From contig CANRVB010000015.1 in the NCBI GenBank assembly GCA_947643165.1, positions 1-55,611 on the forward strand: 55,611 nt of DNA. The letters are read 5' to 3'. Shown piece after piece: positions 44,234-53,126 of the stretch. The translations under genes were made by a program, and so were the position numbers. The DNA is from an uncultured Porphyromonadaceae bacterium (GTDB lineage Bacteria; Bacteroidota; Bacteroidia; Bacteroidales; Muribaculaceae). The notes beneath the pieces were generated by a model. That model made no database searches. It was not told the DNA's origin and saw only the letters and a program-made list of their open reading frames with translations. Within the stretch, counting starts at the first letter, position 1. Each line of letters starts with the position of its first letter.

Positions 44234-45601
44234 TCAATGTGCCGGCAGCCCGGTAGCATGGGTGCGGGTGGTGACGGAGGCGATGATTATGACGATGAGC
44301 GTAAGAAGCTCGGAGAGCGGTATTGCGAGCCAAAGTCCGGGGACGCCGATGATGGCCGGGAGGATGATGAATCCGGGGATCATGAAGATGATGCCCCTCA
44401 ACATCATATAGGTGATGGACCGGGCGGCCCGTTCGCAACTCTGGTAGTAACAGATGAAGGTGATATTGAGGGCAAACGGGAGCGCGCACAGGCCGAGCAG
44501 TGGTAGTCCATCGGTGGCGATGGCATAGGCGGCGTCGGCGCGGTCGATGAATATGGATGTGAGCAACGGCGCTCCCAACCACATGGCGAGAGAGATGAGA
44601 ATTCCGCAGAGGGATGCGGTGACGAGGGCGATGTTCAAAGCCTGTCGTACGCGACGGTGCTTAGCGGCACCGTAGTTGTAGCTGATGATTGGCTGTGAGG
44701 ATTGCGCGACGGCGTTGCTGATCGAGAATATGAGAGGGAAGAGGTAGCATCCGGCACTGAATGCGGCGACTCCCGGTTCGCCGAGGCATGAGAGGAAGGT
44801 ATAGTTTCCGGTGACCATCATTATGCCAATGGCGAGTTCGGCTATGAATGTAGCGAATCCTACTTTGGCCATGTAGCCGACGTTACGGATGGAGAGGCGA
44901 AGGGATTTCGGGGACAGACGGAGGGGATAGAAGCGGAGCTTGTCGGCGAAGAAGATGAAGTAGATGATGACCATGAGCCCGGCGACGATGCATGAGATCG
45001 AGGTGGCCATAGATGCGCCTTTGATTCCGAGGGCGAGGGGATAGACCATATACCAGTCGAGGAAGATGTTGAGGATTGCGGCGACAATCTGCACGCTCAT
45101 GGCGTAGCGCGGGGATCCGTCGAGCCGGATCAGCATCATGCCGGCGCACTGGAGGTAGAAGAACAGAAGTCCGGGAAGCAGCCAGAGGAGGTAGTCGGTG
45201 GCGAGGTGTTCGAGGGCTGGGCTGCATCCGAGCATGTAGAGGAGCGGGCGTGTGAAGATGAGCGAGGCTATAATGACAAGGGCGAATATGACCGCGCCGG
45301 CAATGTAGGCCTGAGTCATGATGATACGCGCGGACTTGATATTGTTTTCGGCAAGGCGTATGCCTCCAATGACAGATGCACCGATGCCGAACATGAGTCC
45401 GATTCCGGCGCAGATGAGGAAAAGCGGCGCAACAATGTTGACGGCTGCCAGGGCGTTGCTACCGACTCCGTGTCCGACGAACATACCGTCGCAGAAGTTG
45501 AGGATGGAGTTGAAGGCCATGCCTATGAGCGTGGGGAAAAACATGGCACAAAAGAGCCGGTTGATCTTTCCGTTGCCAAAGTCGAGTCTGTCTCTTTGCA
45601 T
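44234..45601 (-). CDS. MATE family efflux transporter
   Basis: This 455-residue inner-membrane protein has twelve hydrophobic segments in the MATE (NorM/DinF-like) pattern. Typical features are FPTLIGMAFNSILNFCDGMFVGHGVGSNALAAVN at the start and PIISYNYGAAKH in the second half. It probably exports cationic drugs or metabolites using Na+ or H+. It is divergent from an AraC-type gene 180 bases away, which may control it. A minus-strand TAACTTTG (45640-45633) lies about 30 bases upstream. Confidence 0.9.
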   Translation of the reverse strand: MQRDRLDFGNGKINRLFCAMFFPTLIGMAFNSILNFCDGMFVGHGVGSNALAAVNIVAPLFLICAGIGLMFGIGASVIGGIRLAENNIKSARIIMTQAYIAGAVIFALVIIASLIFTRPLLYMLGCSPALEHLATDYLLWLLPGLLFFYLQCAGMMLIRLDGSPRYAMSVQIVAAILNIFLDWYMVYPLALGIKGASMATSISCIVAGLMVIIYFIFFADKLRFYPLRLSPKSLRLSIRNVGYMAKVGFATFIAELAIGIMMVTGNYTFLSCLGEPGVAAFSAGCYLFPLIFSISNAVAQSSQPIISYNYGAAKHRRVRQALNIALVTASLCGILISLAMWLGAPLLTSIFIDRADAAYAIATDGLPLLGLCALPFALNITFICYYQSCERAARSITYMMLRGIIFMIPGFIILPAIIGVPGLWLAIPLSELLTLIVIIIASVTTRTHATGLPAH

Positions 45602-45632
45602 TGGTGTATGATGTGTAGAAAATAACGGGTTG

Positions 45633-45640
45633 CAAAGTTA
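45633..45640 (-). promoter_or_regulatory. -7 box for the MATE gene
   Basis: The complement reads TAACTTTG, a consensus match; the -33 region has no TTG. Confidence 0.45.
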
Positions 45641-45727
45641 ATGATAGTATGCGTAACGGGAATGGTGGAAATCCATACAATCGTGGTACTTTTCGTGAAT
45701 ACAGACAGGATAAAGGGTGAGGCGGAT

Positions 45728-45759
45728 CTTGTGAATGAGGCGGAAGATATGTAAATTTG
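45728..45759 (+). promoter_or_regulatory. Promoter of the AraC-type gene
   Basis: TTG (45729-45731), 20 bases, TAAATTTG (45752-45759). An in-frame TTG codon within the -7 box is therefore not the start. Confidence 0.8.
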
Positions 45760-45780
45760 CAGAGAAACACAGTACCGGCA

Positions 45781-46647
45781 ATGATGAACGACAGAAACAG
45801 ACGGAAATATAGCACGGGCATAATGCACGGCGGCGTGGAGGATGGCCTGAGAAGCGGTAGGCCGCTGAGTGCCGACGGGTGCCTGATAATGCTGTGCAGA
45901 CGCGGGTGTGCGGATGTGACGATAAATTCGCGCAGATATGTTGTGGAGCCAGGGAGCGTGTGTATGATAACGTTTGACATGGTTGCCGCAGTGGCAGGAT
46001 GTTCGGAAGATTTCGAGGCATATTACGTGAATGTGGATTTTGATGAGGCGCAGGATATATTTTTCGTTCTCAACTCGAACAGTTTCTGGGAATTTGTGTA
46101 TGGATCGCCCGTGTTCCGGCCTGAGGGTGAGACGGCCGAGGCTGTGGCGCGCTGGTTCGGGTCGGTGGCGTGGACAAGCGAGCGGTGCACGCGGGACACG
46201 GCGGAGAAGGTGCTGCACAACGAGGTTGAGAATCTGATGATTGTGATGTCGGACGTGATCGAATCGAAGTGTGGCGAAAGCGGGCGATATCAGCAAAAGA
46301 ACCGCGGATGGGCGATAGTGACGGAGTATATAGGTCTGCTGAACCGGTATTATGCCCAGCATCATGACGTGAACTTCTATGCGGACCGGCTGAATATATC
46401 GTCGAATTATCTGAACCTGATAGTGAAACGGAATATAGGGACTACGGCCAAGGAGCAGATAAACATACAGCTGGGCCTTGTGGTGAAAATGCTTCTTGAC
46501 ACAACAGATCTGACGGTGAAGGAGATAGCGGAGCGTCTGCATTATGACGATCCGTCGTATCTGTGCCGTATATTCAGGAAACAGAACGGCATGTCGCCGC
46601 TGGAATACAGAAACAAGACGAGAATACGCGAGGCGGGAGGCAGGTAA
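45781..46647 (+). CDS. AraC-family transcriptional regulator
   Basis: From ATG 45781 (or 45784, two ATGs in tandem) the protein has about 288 residues. The C-terminal 100 residues are two helix-turn-helix motifs: FYADRLNISSNYLNLIVKRN and VKEIAERLHYDDPSYLCRIFRKQNG, ending SPLEYR. The N-terminal part is a cupin-like sensor (CLIMLCRRG, SVCMITFDM). It is divergent from the MATE gene, so regulation of that exporter is the simplest guess; the ligand is unknown. The promoter at 45728 gives a leader of only about 15 bases. Confidence 0.88.
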   Translation: MMNDRNRRKYSTGIMHGGVEDGLRSGRPLSADGCLIMLCRRGCADVTINSRRYVVEPGSVCMITFDMVAAVAGCSEDFEAYYVNVDFDEAQDIFFVLNSNSFWEFVYGSPVFRPEGETAEAVARWFGSVAWTSERCTRDTAEKVLHNEVENLMIVMSDVIESKCGESGRYQQKNRGWAIVTEYIGLLNRYYAQHHDVNFYADRLNISSNYLNLIVKRNIGTTAKEQINIQLGLVVKMLLDTTDLTVKEIAERLHYDDPSYLCRIFRKQNGMSPLEYRNKTRIREAGGR

Positions 46648-46655
46648 AGAAAAAG

Positions 46656-46694
46656 ACGGCCGGACCGGTGGTTGATACCACGTGATCCGGCCGT
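46656..46694 (-). terminator. Terminator between the AraC gene and slyD
   Basis: ACGGCCGGA (46656-46664) pairs with TCCGGCCGT (46686-46694), with inner GTGG/CCAC pairing. On the minus strand a T-rich run (CTTTTTCTTT) follows, so it ends slyD; it also faces the convergent AraC gene. Confidence 0.75.
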
Positions 46695-46727
46695 AAACCG
46701 TCATTATTTTACAGGCGGGGGGATGGA

Positions 46728-47315
46728 TCAGTTGCCACATCCGCAGCCTGCATCACCGCAGCTGCCGCCTTCGCCGCAACCGCAGGAGTCGCCGCATGAG
46801 TCGCTACCGCAACCACAGCCGCAGCCAGTGGCCGGCTGGAGTTCTTCAGGAGTAGCGTCGCGTACGGTAATGATGCGTCCCTTGAAACGGACGTCCTTAC
46901 CGGCGAGGGGGTGGTTGAAGTCCATCTTGACTTCGGTGGGGGTAACTTCGTCGACGATGCCGGTGATACGGAAACCGTCGGCTGTCATCATAGGCAGAGC
47001 AGCACCGGGCTTGATGACAGATTCGTCGAACTTGCCGTCGATCTCGAAGACGTCGCGCGGGAGAGTAGCGATCTGCTCGGGGTCGCGAGGACCGAAAGCC
47101 TGGTCGGCAACTACCTTGACGTCGAACTCACCACCGGGCTCAAGGCCGTCGATGGCTTCCTCAAGGGGGCGGATCATGCCGCGTGTGACACCGAAGACAA
47201 TCTTTTCGGGATCGGAGGTATCGGTCTGATGAACGAGAGTCTCAGTACCGTCGGGGGCTATCTCATAGAGGTCGTAGCCGAGCTCTACATATTTGCCGGG
47301 TTGAATTTTTTCCAT
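46728..47315 (-). CDS. slyD: SlyD-like FKBP-type peptidyl-prolyl isomerase with Cys-rich tail
   Basis: This 195-residue cytoplasmic prolyl isomerase/chaperone has the SlyD layout: an FKBP half (VELGYDLYE..., PLEEAIDGLEPGGEFDVKV) with an inserted IF flap, then the return strand (DFNHPLAGKDVRF). The last 32 residues are almost only Gly, Cys, Ser, Asp with nine Cys (GCGCGCGSDSCGDSCGCGEG...). This resembles the metal-binding tail of SlyD but contains no His. Metal storage or delivery (for instance nickel or zinc) is inferred. It is the last gene of a minus-strand group with DUF2007 and mltG. Confidence 0.87.
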   Translation of the reverse strand: MEKIQPGKYVELGYDLYEIAPDGTETLVHQTDTSDPEKIVFGVTRGMIRPLEEAIDGLEPGGEFDVKVVADQAFGPRDPEQIATLPRDVFEIDGKFDESVIKPGAALPMMTADGFRITGIVDEVTPTEVKMDFNHPLAGKDVRFKGRIITVRDATPEELQPATGCGCGCGSDSCGDSCGCGEGGSCGDAGCGCGN

Positions 47316-47335
47316 AATGATATCAGTTGGAATAA

Positions 47336-47357
47336 GCGGGGAAACGATTCCCCGCTA
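47336..47357 (-). terminator. 9-bp hairpin between DUF2007 and slyD
   Basis: AGCGGGGAA, a four-base ACGA loop and TTCCCCGCT form a perfect stem. No good T-tract follows on either side, so it may be a weak terminator or slyD-leader structure. Confidence 0.4.
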
Positions 47358-47395
47358 AAGAGGTAACAAAAATCGTGCCGAAATGTTGGAATGTG

Positions 47396-47617
47396 TCAGG
47401 TGTCACACTGGAGTATCTGACGGGCGCGTTCGAGATCGCGCTGAAAAACGAGTATACGCGCACCGGAGACGGGTGTTCCGATGGGAGTGTAGAGAGCGGC
47501 GAGGCCGTCGATCACCTGACAGGGGATGCCGGCATCGCGGAGAGCCCCGAGGGCTACATAGGCATCAGTGACATTGTCGAAATAGCCTATCTGGACGAGT
47601 TGGTCGGAATTAGACAT
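47396..47617 (-). CDS. DUF2007 domain protein
   Basis: This small 73-residue protein starts at the ATG at 47617 (MSNSDQLVQIGYF). It fits the DUF2007 pattern: an N-terminal strand-helix (DNVTDAYVALGALRDAGIPCQV), then VSGARILVFQRDLERARQIL. The fold is ferredoxin-like and the role is unknown; related proteins are annotated as putative signal-transducing. Upstream in-frame extensions are within mltG and are discarded. It lies 34 bases after mltG on the same strand. Confidence 0.8.
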   Translation of the reverse strand: MSNSDQLVQIGYFDNVTDAYVALGALRDAGIPCQVIDGLAALYTPIGTPVSGARILVFQRDLERARQILQCDT

Positions 47618-47651
47618 GGCAGAAGAGAATAAAAAGTGATGGATGAAAGGA

Positions 47652-48713
47652 TCAGTGAATACCCCGCTTATCGAGAGCCTCGCGGTATCGGCGCGCGTTG
47701 GCGAGGTGGGTGGGATAGTCGGTGGCGAAGTTGTGGCGTCCGGAGAAGTCATCGCGTGCGCACATGTAGATATAGTCGTGGTCAGGGGCATTGAGCACGG
47801 CATCGATCGCAGATGCCTCGGCCACACGTATCGGCCCCGGGGGTAATCCGGGGTTGAGATAGGTGTTGTAGGGCGATTGGATGGCGAGGTGTGAGGCGTT
47901 GATGCGCCTGAGCGAGAAATCGCCTGTTGCAAACTTGACGGTAGGATCGGCCTGAAGCTTCATGCCGCGGCTGAGCCGGTTGAGGTAAAGCCGGGCCACG
48001 AGAGGACGCTCGTCGGACACGGTGGTCTCTTCCTCGACGATCGACGCTATAACGGCAGCCTGGACGGGTGTGATATTGAGTTCGGCGGCCTTTGCGCGGC
48101 GTTGATCGTTCCAAAACCGGTTGCGGTAGTCGAGAAGCCGTGTGACAATCTGGCGTGGCGATGATGTCCAATACATCTCGTAGGTGTCGGGGATGAATGC
48201 CGCGGGAAACTCGTCGGGGCCGAATCCTGCCTGCGGCAGGACGTCACGGCATGCTGTGATAAAACTGTCGGAGGGGCACTCGAGACGTGCGGCTACACGT
48301 TCGGCAAGCTGCGGAAGAGTGCGGATATTGTTGAATGACAGCCTGATGGGGGTCTGCGCCCCTTTTACCATACGCCTGGCGGAACGCGCCAGGCTCTGTC
48401 CGGGCTCGACAAGATAGGCTCCGTGTGCAGCCTGAGGGGTGCCACCCTGCAGTCGCCAGAGCATATACACTTTGTCGCCCTCGGCTGATCCGAGTGAGGA
48501 GCGCAAGGAGTCGCGCACAGAGTCGCTGGTGGCGGTGGCTGGGAGGTAGAACCACTTGGCCTCGCCACTGTGTGTGGAGAACAGGATCATGGCCGCCGCG
48601 ACCAGGACGACCACCAAGGCTATGACCGAGATGACAAAGGCGACGGCATGGCGCGACAACCAGGCCGATACAGCGGCAAAGAGTGAGGAGTGATGTGTGG
48701 ATTTATGCTTCAT
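47652..48713 (-). CDS. mltG: Endolytic transglycosylase MltG
   Basis: This inner-membrane lytic transglycosylase cleaves nascent glycan strands. From ATG 48713 the protein has 353 residues: a short cytoplasmic N-terminus, one membrane segment (about residues 25-45), a LysM-like region, and the YceG catalytic domain. Landmarks are FIPDTYEMYW, the catalytic Glu in IASIVEEET, LYLNRLSRGMKLQADPT and SPYNTYLNPGLPPGPI. A -7 box (TAATTTTG, complement of 48719-48726) ends only five bases before the ATG, so the mRNA may be leaderless. An upstream TTG at 48740 lies inside the promoter and is rejected. Confidence 0.93.
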   Translation of the reverse strand: MKHKSTHHSSLFAAVSAWLSRHAVAFVISVIALVVVLVAAAMILFSTHSGEAKWFYLPATATSDSVRDSLRSSLGSAEGDKVYMLWRLQGGTPQAAHGAYLVEPGQSLARSARRMVKGAQTPIRLSFNNIRTLPQLAERVAARLECPSDSFITACRDVLPQAGFGPDEFPAAFIPDTYEMYWTSSPRQIVTRLLDYRNRFWNDQRRAKAAELNITPVQAAVIASIVEEETTVSDERPLVARLYLNRLSRGMKLQADPTVKFATGDFSLRRINASHLAIQSPYNTYLNPGLPPGPIRVAEASAIDAVLNAPDHDYIYMCARDDFSGRHNFATDYPTHLANARRYREALDKRGIH

Positions 48714-48718
48714 AGGCA

Positions 48719-48726
48719 CAAAATTA
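48719..48726 (-). promoter_or_regulatory. -7 box abutting the mltG start codon
   Basis: The complement reads TAATTTTG; five bases then separate it from the ATG. No TTG at -33 is visible, so promoter confidence is moderate. Confidence 0.45.
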
Positions 48727-48802
48727 GCGACTTTTTCCAAAGTCGGAGGTTGCGTTAACTACTTTTTTGAGGGTTGAAACGGCATAAATGACAAATTGTG
48801 CG

Positions 48803-48810
48803 TAACTTTG
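48803..48810 (+). promoter_or_regulatory. -7 box for parE
   Basis: TAACTTTG matches the consensus and gives a leader of about 150 bases. The -33 position lacks a clear TTG. The leader has no evident terminator. Confidence 0.45.
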
Positions 48811-48965
48811 GGATACAGAACTCATCTACGCTTAACAAACAGGCCATAACTGCCGGTAAGAGCGTAGATAAGTGTGAAGTCAAGAAGACATAGAGATCAC
48901 CAATCCGCACATCGCAGAAACGGGATGGAGCGGAAGATAAGAACCGCGCCAATCAATTCCGGACT

Positions 48966-50921
48966 ATGGAGGAACAGTATAACCAGCCAATCATCGCAGA
49001 AGAGGAAACCGCAGCCGCCGCAGCCGCTGAAAACATCTATACCGAAAACGAAATAATAACACTCGAATGGCAGGAACATGTTCGTCGCCGTCCGGGAATG
49101 TATATCGGTAAACTTGGAGACGGCACCAGCGCTGATGACGGAATATATGTGCTCCTGAAGGAGGTTGTCGACAACAGCATAGACGAGTACATGATGGGCT
49201 ACGGCAAGCAGCTGACGATCGACTTCGACGAGAAGAGCGTGAGTGTGCGTGACTATGGCCGCGGCATACCCTTGGGCAAGCTGGTCGACGCATCGTCGAA
49301 GATGAACACAGGCGGCAAGTATGACAGCAAGGCCTTCAAGAAATCTGTGGGACTGAACGGTGTAGGAATCAAGGCGGTGAACGCGCTGTCGACAAGATTT
49401 GTGATAGAGAGCTACCGCGACGGCCAGTCGAAACGTGTGGAATACAGCTGCGGCCGGATAGTGAGCGAGGGTGATATAGTGAGCACTGATCAGCCCAACG
49501 GCACATACGTGAGTTTCACGCCCGACGAGTCGATATTCCGGGATTACGCCTACAGAGAAGAGTTCATAATGCCGTCGGTGAAGAACTATACGTTTCTGAA
49601 CACCGGTCTGGCGGTGGTGGTGAACGGGCAGAAGCACATATCGCGCGATGGCCTGCTGGATCTACTGCGCGAAAACATGACCAACGAGCCACTCTATCCC
49701 ATAATACATCTGAAGGGCCAGGACATTGAGGTGACGATAACCCACGCCCCGCAGTATGGCGAGGAATTCTACTCGTTTGTGAACGGACAGCACACAACTC
49801 AGGGAGGCACCCACCTGTCGGCATTCAAGGAGGCGGTGTCGAGGACAATCAAGGAATTTTTCCAGCGCCCCCAGTTTGAGTACTCCGACATAAGAAACGG
49901 GATGGTCGCAGCGATCTCGATCAAGGTAGAGGAACCGGTATTTGAATCGCAGACAAAAACGAAACTTGGCTCACGCGACATGGGCCCGGACGGTCCGACG
50001 GTGGCAAAATTTGTGGGCGATTTCATAAAGAAGGAGCTTGACAACTATCTCCACCGCGAGGAGGAAACAGCCAAGGTGATACTGAAGACCGTGCAGGAGA
50101 GCGAACGGGAGCGTAAGGCGATGGCCGGCGTGACCAAACGCGCCCGCGAACAGGCCAAGAAGATAAGCCTTCACAACAAAAAGCTGCTGGACTGCCGTGT
50201 GCACCTGAACGATAACCGCGGAAGCGATGAGAAGAAGCTGATGTCGTCGATATTCATAACCGAGGGCGACTCGTCTGCCGGAAGTATCACCAAGATAAGA
50301 GATGTAGAGACGCAGGCGGTGTTCTCACTCCGCGGCAAGCCTAAAAACACTTATGGCAAGACCAAGAAAATGGTGTATGAGAACCTGGAGTTCAATCTGC
50401 TGCAGGCGGCCCTGAACATAGAGGACGGTCTTGACGGACTGAGATATAACCGGGTGATCATCGCCACGGATGCGGATGTCGACGGCATGCACATAAGGAT
50501 GCTGCTGCTATGCTTCTTCCTGCAGTTCTTTCCGGAGCTGGTGAAGAAGGGACATGTGTATATATTGCAGACACCGCTGTTCAGGGTGCGCAACAAACAG
50601 GCCACGCGCCGGTCGTCACGCAAGAAAGCCGGAGATGCTCCGGAAGAGGTGTATTACTGCTACAGCGATGCGGAGCGGCTGAGCGCCATAGAGAAACTTG
50701 GAAACAATGCCGAGATAACCCGATTTAAAGGACTTGGCGAAATCAGCCCTGACGAATTCAAGGGTTTCATAGGTCCTGACATACGTCTGGACCGCGTAGG
50801 TCTCCACAAAGAGGACGGTGTGGCTGAGATGCTTCGTTTCTACATGGGCAAAAATACTATAGAACGCCAAAACTTCATAATAGACAATCTCGTTGTAGAA
50901 GATGACTCCCAGATATCCTGA
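48966..50921 (+). CDS. parE: DNA topoisomerase IV subunit B
   Basis: This is the ATPase subunit of topoisomerase IV, which decatenates daughter chromosomes. The 651-residue protein has the GHKL ATP-binding half ([37 protein letters not shown]), a transducer region, and the TOPRIM domain ([12 protein letters not shown] and [12 protein letters not shown]). [13 protein letters not shown] and the FRVRNK region match the Bacteroidetes ParE form more than GyrB, which is longer. The partner parC is not in the window. coaD overlaps its 3' end by 20 bases. Confidence 0.93.
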   Translation: MEEQYNQPIIAEEETAAAAAAENIYTENEIITLEWQEHVRRRPGMYIGKLGDGTSADDGIYVLLKEVVDNSIDEYMMGYGKQLTIDFDEKSVSVRDYGRGIPLGKLVDASSKMNTGGKYDSKAFKKSVGLNGVGIKAVNALSTRFVIESYRDGQSKRVEYSCGRIVSEGDIVSTDQPNGTYVSFTPDESIFRDYAYREEFIMPSVKNYTFLNTGLAVVVNGQKHISRDGLLDLLRENMTNEPLYPIIHLKGQDIEVTITHAPQYGEEFYSFVNGQHTTQGGTHLSAFKEAVSRTIKEFFQRPQFEYSDIRNGMVAAISIKVEEPVFESQTKTKLGSRDMGPDGPTVAKFVGDFIKKELDNYLHREEETAKVILKTVQESERERKAMAGVTKRAREQAKKISLHNKKLLDCRVHLNDNRGSDEKKLMSSIFITEGDSSAGSITKIRDVETQAVFSLRGKPKNTYGKTKKMVYENLEFNLLQAALNIEDGLDGLRYNRVIIATDADVDGMHIRMLLLCFFLQFFPELVKKGHVYILQTPLFRVRNKQATRRSSRKKAGDAPEEVYYCYSDAERLSAIEKLGNNAEITRFKGLGEISPDEFKGFIGPDIRLDRVGLHKEDGVAEMLRFYMGKNTIERQNFIIDNLVVEDDSQIS

Positions 50922-51375
50922 AAAGCCGTACAAACAGCGGACAGCCCTGTTTCCGGGATCGTTCAATCCATTCACCCGCGGACATCTGTCGATAGCAGAA
51001 CGCGGTGCCGGACTGTTTGACAAACTCATAATAGCCATAGGTGTCAATGCCAACAAAGCGGTTGACAAGGAGGCGATTGAACAGCGGATAGCCGACATAA
51101 GGCGTGCTACAGCCCATATAGCCAATGTGGAGGTGATAAGCTACAGCGGTCTGACTGTAGACGCCGCGGCAGAAGCCGGGGCAGGCTATATACTGCGCGG
51201 GGTAAGAAGCGTAGGCGACTTCGAGTATGAGCGTCAGATAGCAGACGTGAACCGCCAGCTGAGCGGCATAGAGACCGTGGTCATCTTCGCAACTCCTGAA
51301 CTTACCTCAGTAAGCTCGTCGATAGTGAGAGAGCTGCAATCGTACGGCCGGGATGTGTCGGAATACTTGCCATGA
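50902..51375 (+). CDS. coaD: Phosphopantetheine adenylyltransferase
   Basis: CoaD makes dephospho-CoA from 4'-phosphopantetheine and ATP, the penultimate step of CoA synthesis. Its 157 residues include [12 protein letters not shown] (the nucleotidyltransferase TxGH motif, Thr25-His28), [23 protein letters not shown], and the C-terminal [10 protein letters not shown]. An N-terminal stretch of about 11 residues is extra and overlaps the end of parE by 20 bases; no better start exists. The ctp gene follows 44 bases later. Confidence 0.95.
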   Translation: MTPRYPEKPYKQRTALFPGSFNPFTRGHLSIAERGAGLFDKLIIAIGVNANKAVDKEAIEQRIADIRRATAHIANVEVISYSGLTVDAAAEAGAGYILRGVRSVGDFEYERQIADVNRQLSGIETVVIFATPELTSVSSSIVRELQSYGRDVSEYLP

Positions 51376-51419
51376 GATGGCATAGATATATTGAACAATA
51401 GACAACCAAAACAGAACTT

Positions 51420-53045
51420 ATGAATATACGTAACATAGCCATATCGGCCGTAGCAGTGCTTGCCGCTACGCTCATGGCAGTGCCGAGCGGTATAGCCCGC
51501 GACCGGCAACAGCCACAGAAACAACCGGAACTGACCCCAGACCGCAAGATAGCCGTGATAACACAGATAGTGGAAAGCTTCTATGTAGACACGGTGAACG
51601 CCAACAAAATGGTAGAAGAGGGCATAGTGGCGATGCTGAAGACGCTCGATCCTCACTCGACCTACACCAACGCCGAGGAGACAAAGGAGCTGACAGAGCC
51701 GCTTCAGGGCAACTTCAGCGGCGTCGGCATACAGTTCAACATGCTGACAGACACACTGTATGTGATACAGACCGTAGCCGGTGGCCCTTCGGAAAAGGTA
51801 GGTATACTTGCCGGCGACAGAATACTGATGGTGAACGACACGCTGATAGCCGGCGTGAAAAAGCCTAATGCAGAGGTGATAAAAATGCTCCGTGGCCCGA
51901 AGGGTACGGAGGTCAACGTGAAGGTGAAGCGCGGTAATGAGCCGGAGCTGATCGACTTCAGGATAGTGCGCGACGATATACCCATCAACAGTGTCGACGC
52001 TGCATATATGGCAGATGACAAGACAGGCTACATACGCGTGAGCAGGTTTGCAGAATCGACAGGCGATGAATTTGTCGAGGCGATGAACAAGCTTCTGCGC
52101 CAGGGCATGAAGAATGTAATAATCGACCTGGAAGACAACGGCGGCGGCTATCTGGTATCGGCGTTCAACCTGTCGAGCATTTTCCTTCCGAAAGATGCAC
52201 CGGTAGTATATACCGAGGGTCTGCGCCAACCCCGCACAGCATACGACAACCAGCAGCCGGGCCAGTTCACTGACGGGCGCGTCGTAGTGATGGTGAACCA
52301 GTATTCGGCCTCGGCAAGCGAGATTCTCGCCGGTGCGCTTCAAGACAATGACCGTGCCGCCATAGTAGGCCGCCGCACTTTCGGCAAAGGCCTTGTGCAA
52401 CGCCCATTCCCCCTGCCTGACGGCTCGATGGTGCGCCTGACAACCGCTCACTATTATACTCCGTCGGGCCGCTCGATACAAAAGCCCTATAATGCCGGTG
52501 ACACCGAGGACTATTCAATGGACATGAGACGCAGGTATGACTCCGGCGAACTGTTTAACAGAGACAGTATCCACGTGAACGACTCTCTGAGATATTATAC
52601 GCTACGCCTGCACCGCCCTGTATATGGCGGCGGAGGCATAATGCCCGACAGATTTGTGGCCGTAGATACGACCGGCTATTCGACTTACTACCGCGATCTG
52701 ACAGCCAAGGGCATATTCAACCGATATACGCAGAACTATGTGGATGCCCACAGAAAACAGATCCAGAAGGCATACAAGACCGATGCGGCTTTCATGAAAG
52801 GCTTTGAAGTGACCGATGAAATGCTGAAGGAATTCACCGATCTCGGCGAGAAAGAGGGTGTGCCGATGAACGAGGAGCAGTTTGCTATAAGCCGCGACGG
52901 CATCCGCACAATAATCAAGGCTCTGATAGGACGCGACGTGTATGAGCAGTCGACCTACTACCGCATAGCCAATGAACTCAACCCGACCTACCGGGAAGCA
53001 CTGAGACTCATAAACTCGGATGACTACAACAGCATCCTTCAATAG
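51420..53045 (+). CDS. S41 family carboxy-terminal processing peptidase
   Basis: This 541-residue exported protease of the CtpA/Prc family has a signal peptide (about residues 1-26), an N-terminal helical region, a PDZ domain (about 90-170, GVGIQFNM and GDRILMVND), and the S41 core. The Ser in the YSASASEI block (296-300) and Lys323 in RRTFGKGLVQ form the catalytic dyad. It probably trims C-termini of envelope proteins. It follows coaD in the same direction and ends at a 50-bp palindrome. Confidence 0.93.
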   Translation: MNIRNIAISAVAVLAATLMAVPSGIARDRQQPQKQPELTPDRKIAVITQIVESFYVDTVNANKMVEEGIVAMLKTLDPHSTYTNAEETKELTEPLQGNFSGVGIQFNMLTDTLYVIQTVAGGPSEKVGILAGDRILMVNDTLIAGVKKPNAEVIKMLRGPKGTEVNVKVKRGNEPELIDFRIVRDDIPINSVDAAYMADDKTGYIRVSRFAESTGDEFVEAMNKLLRQGMKNVIIDLEDNGGGYLVSAFNLSSIFLPKDAPVVYTEGLRQPRTAYDNQQPGQFTDGRVVVMVNQYSASASEILAGALQDNDRAAIVGRRTFGKGLVQRPFPLPDGSMVRLTTAHYYTPSGRSIQKPYNAGDTEDYSMDMRRRYDSGELFNRDSIHVNDSLRYYTLRLHRPVYGGGGIMPDRFVAVDTTGYSTYYRDLTAKGIFNRYTQNYVDAHRKQIQKAYKTDAAFMKGFEVTDEMLKEFTDLGEKEGVPMNEEQFAISRDGIRTIIKALIGRDVYEQSTYYRIANELNPTYREALRLINSDDYNSILQ

Positions 53046-53070
53046 AAACAGGCTGTCAAAACTGACTGTC

Positions 53071-53120
53071 CGATAAACGAAGAATGGCGACCAGATCTGG
53101 TCGCCATTCTTCGTTTATCG
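53071..53120. terminator. Perfect 50-bp palindrome between convergent genes
   Basis: Bases 53071-53095 and 53096-53120 are exact reverse complements with no spacer (centre AGATCT). It lies between the convergent ctp gene and the minus-strand outer-membrane gene. It would act as a two-way terminator, or form a cruciform. Confidence 0.7.
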
Positions 53121-53126
53121 TGATAC

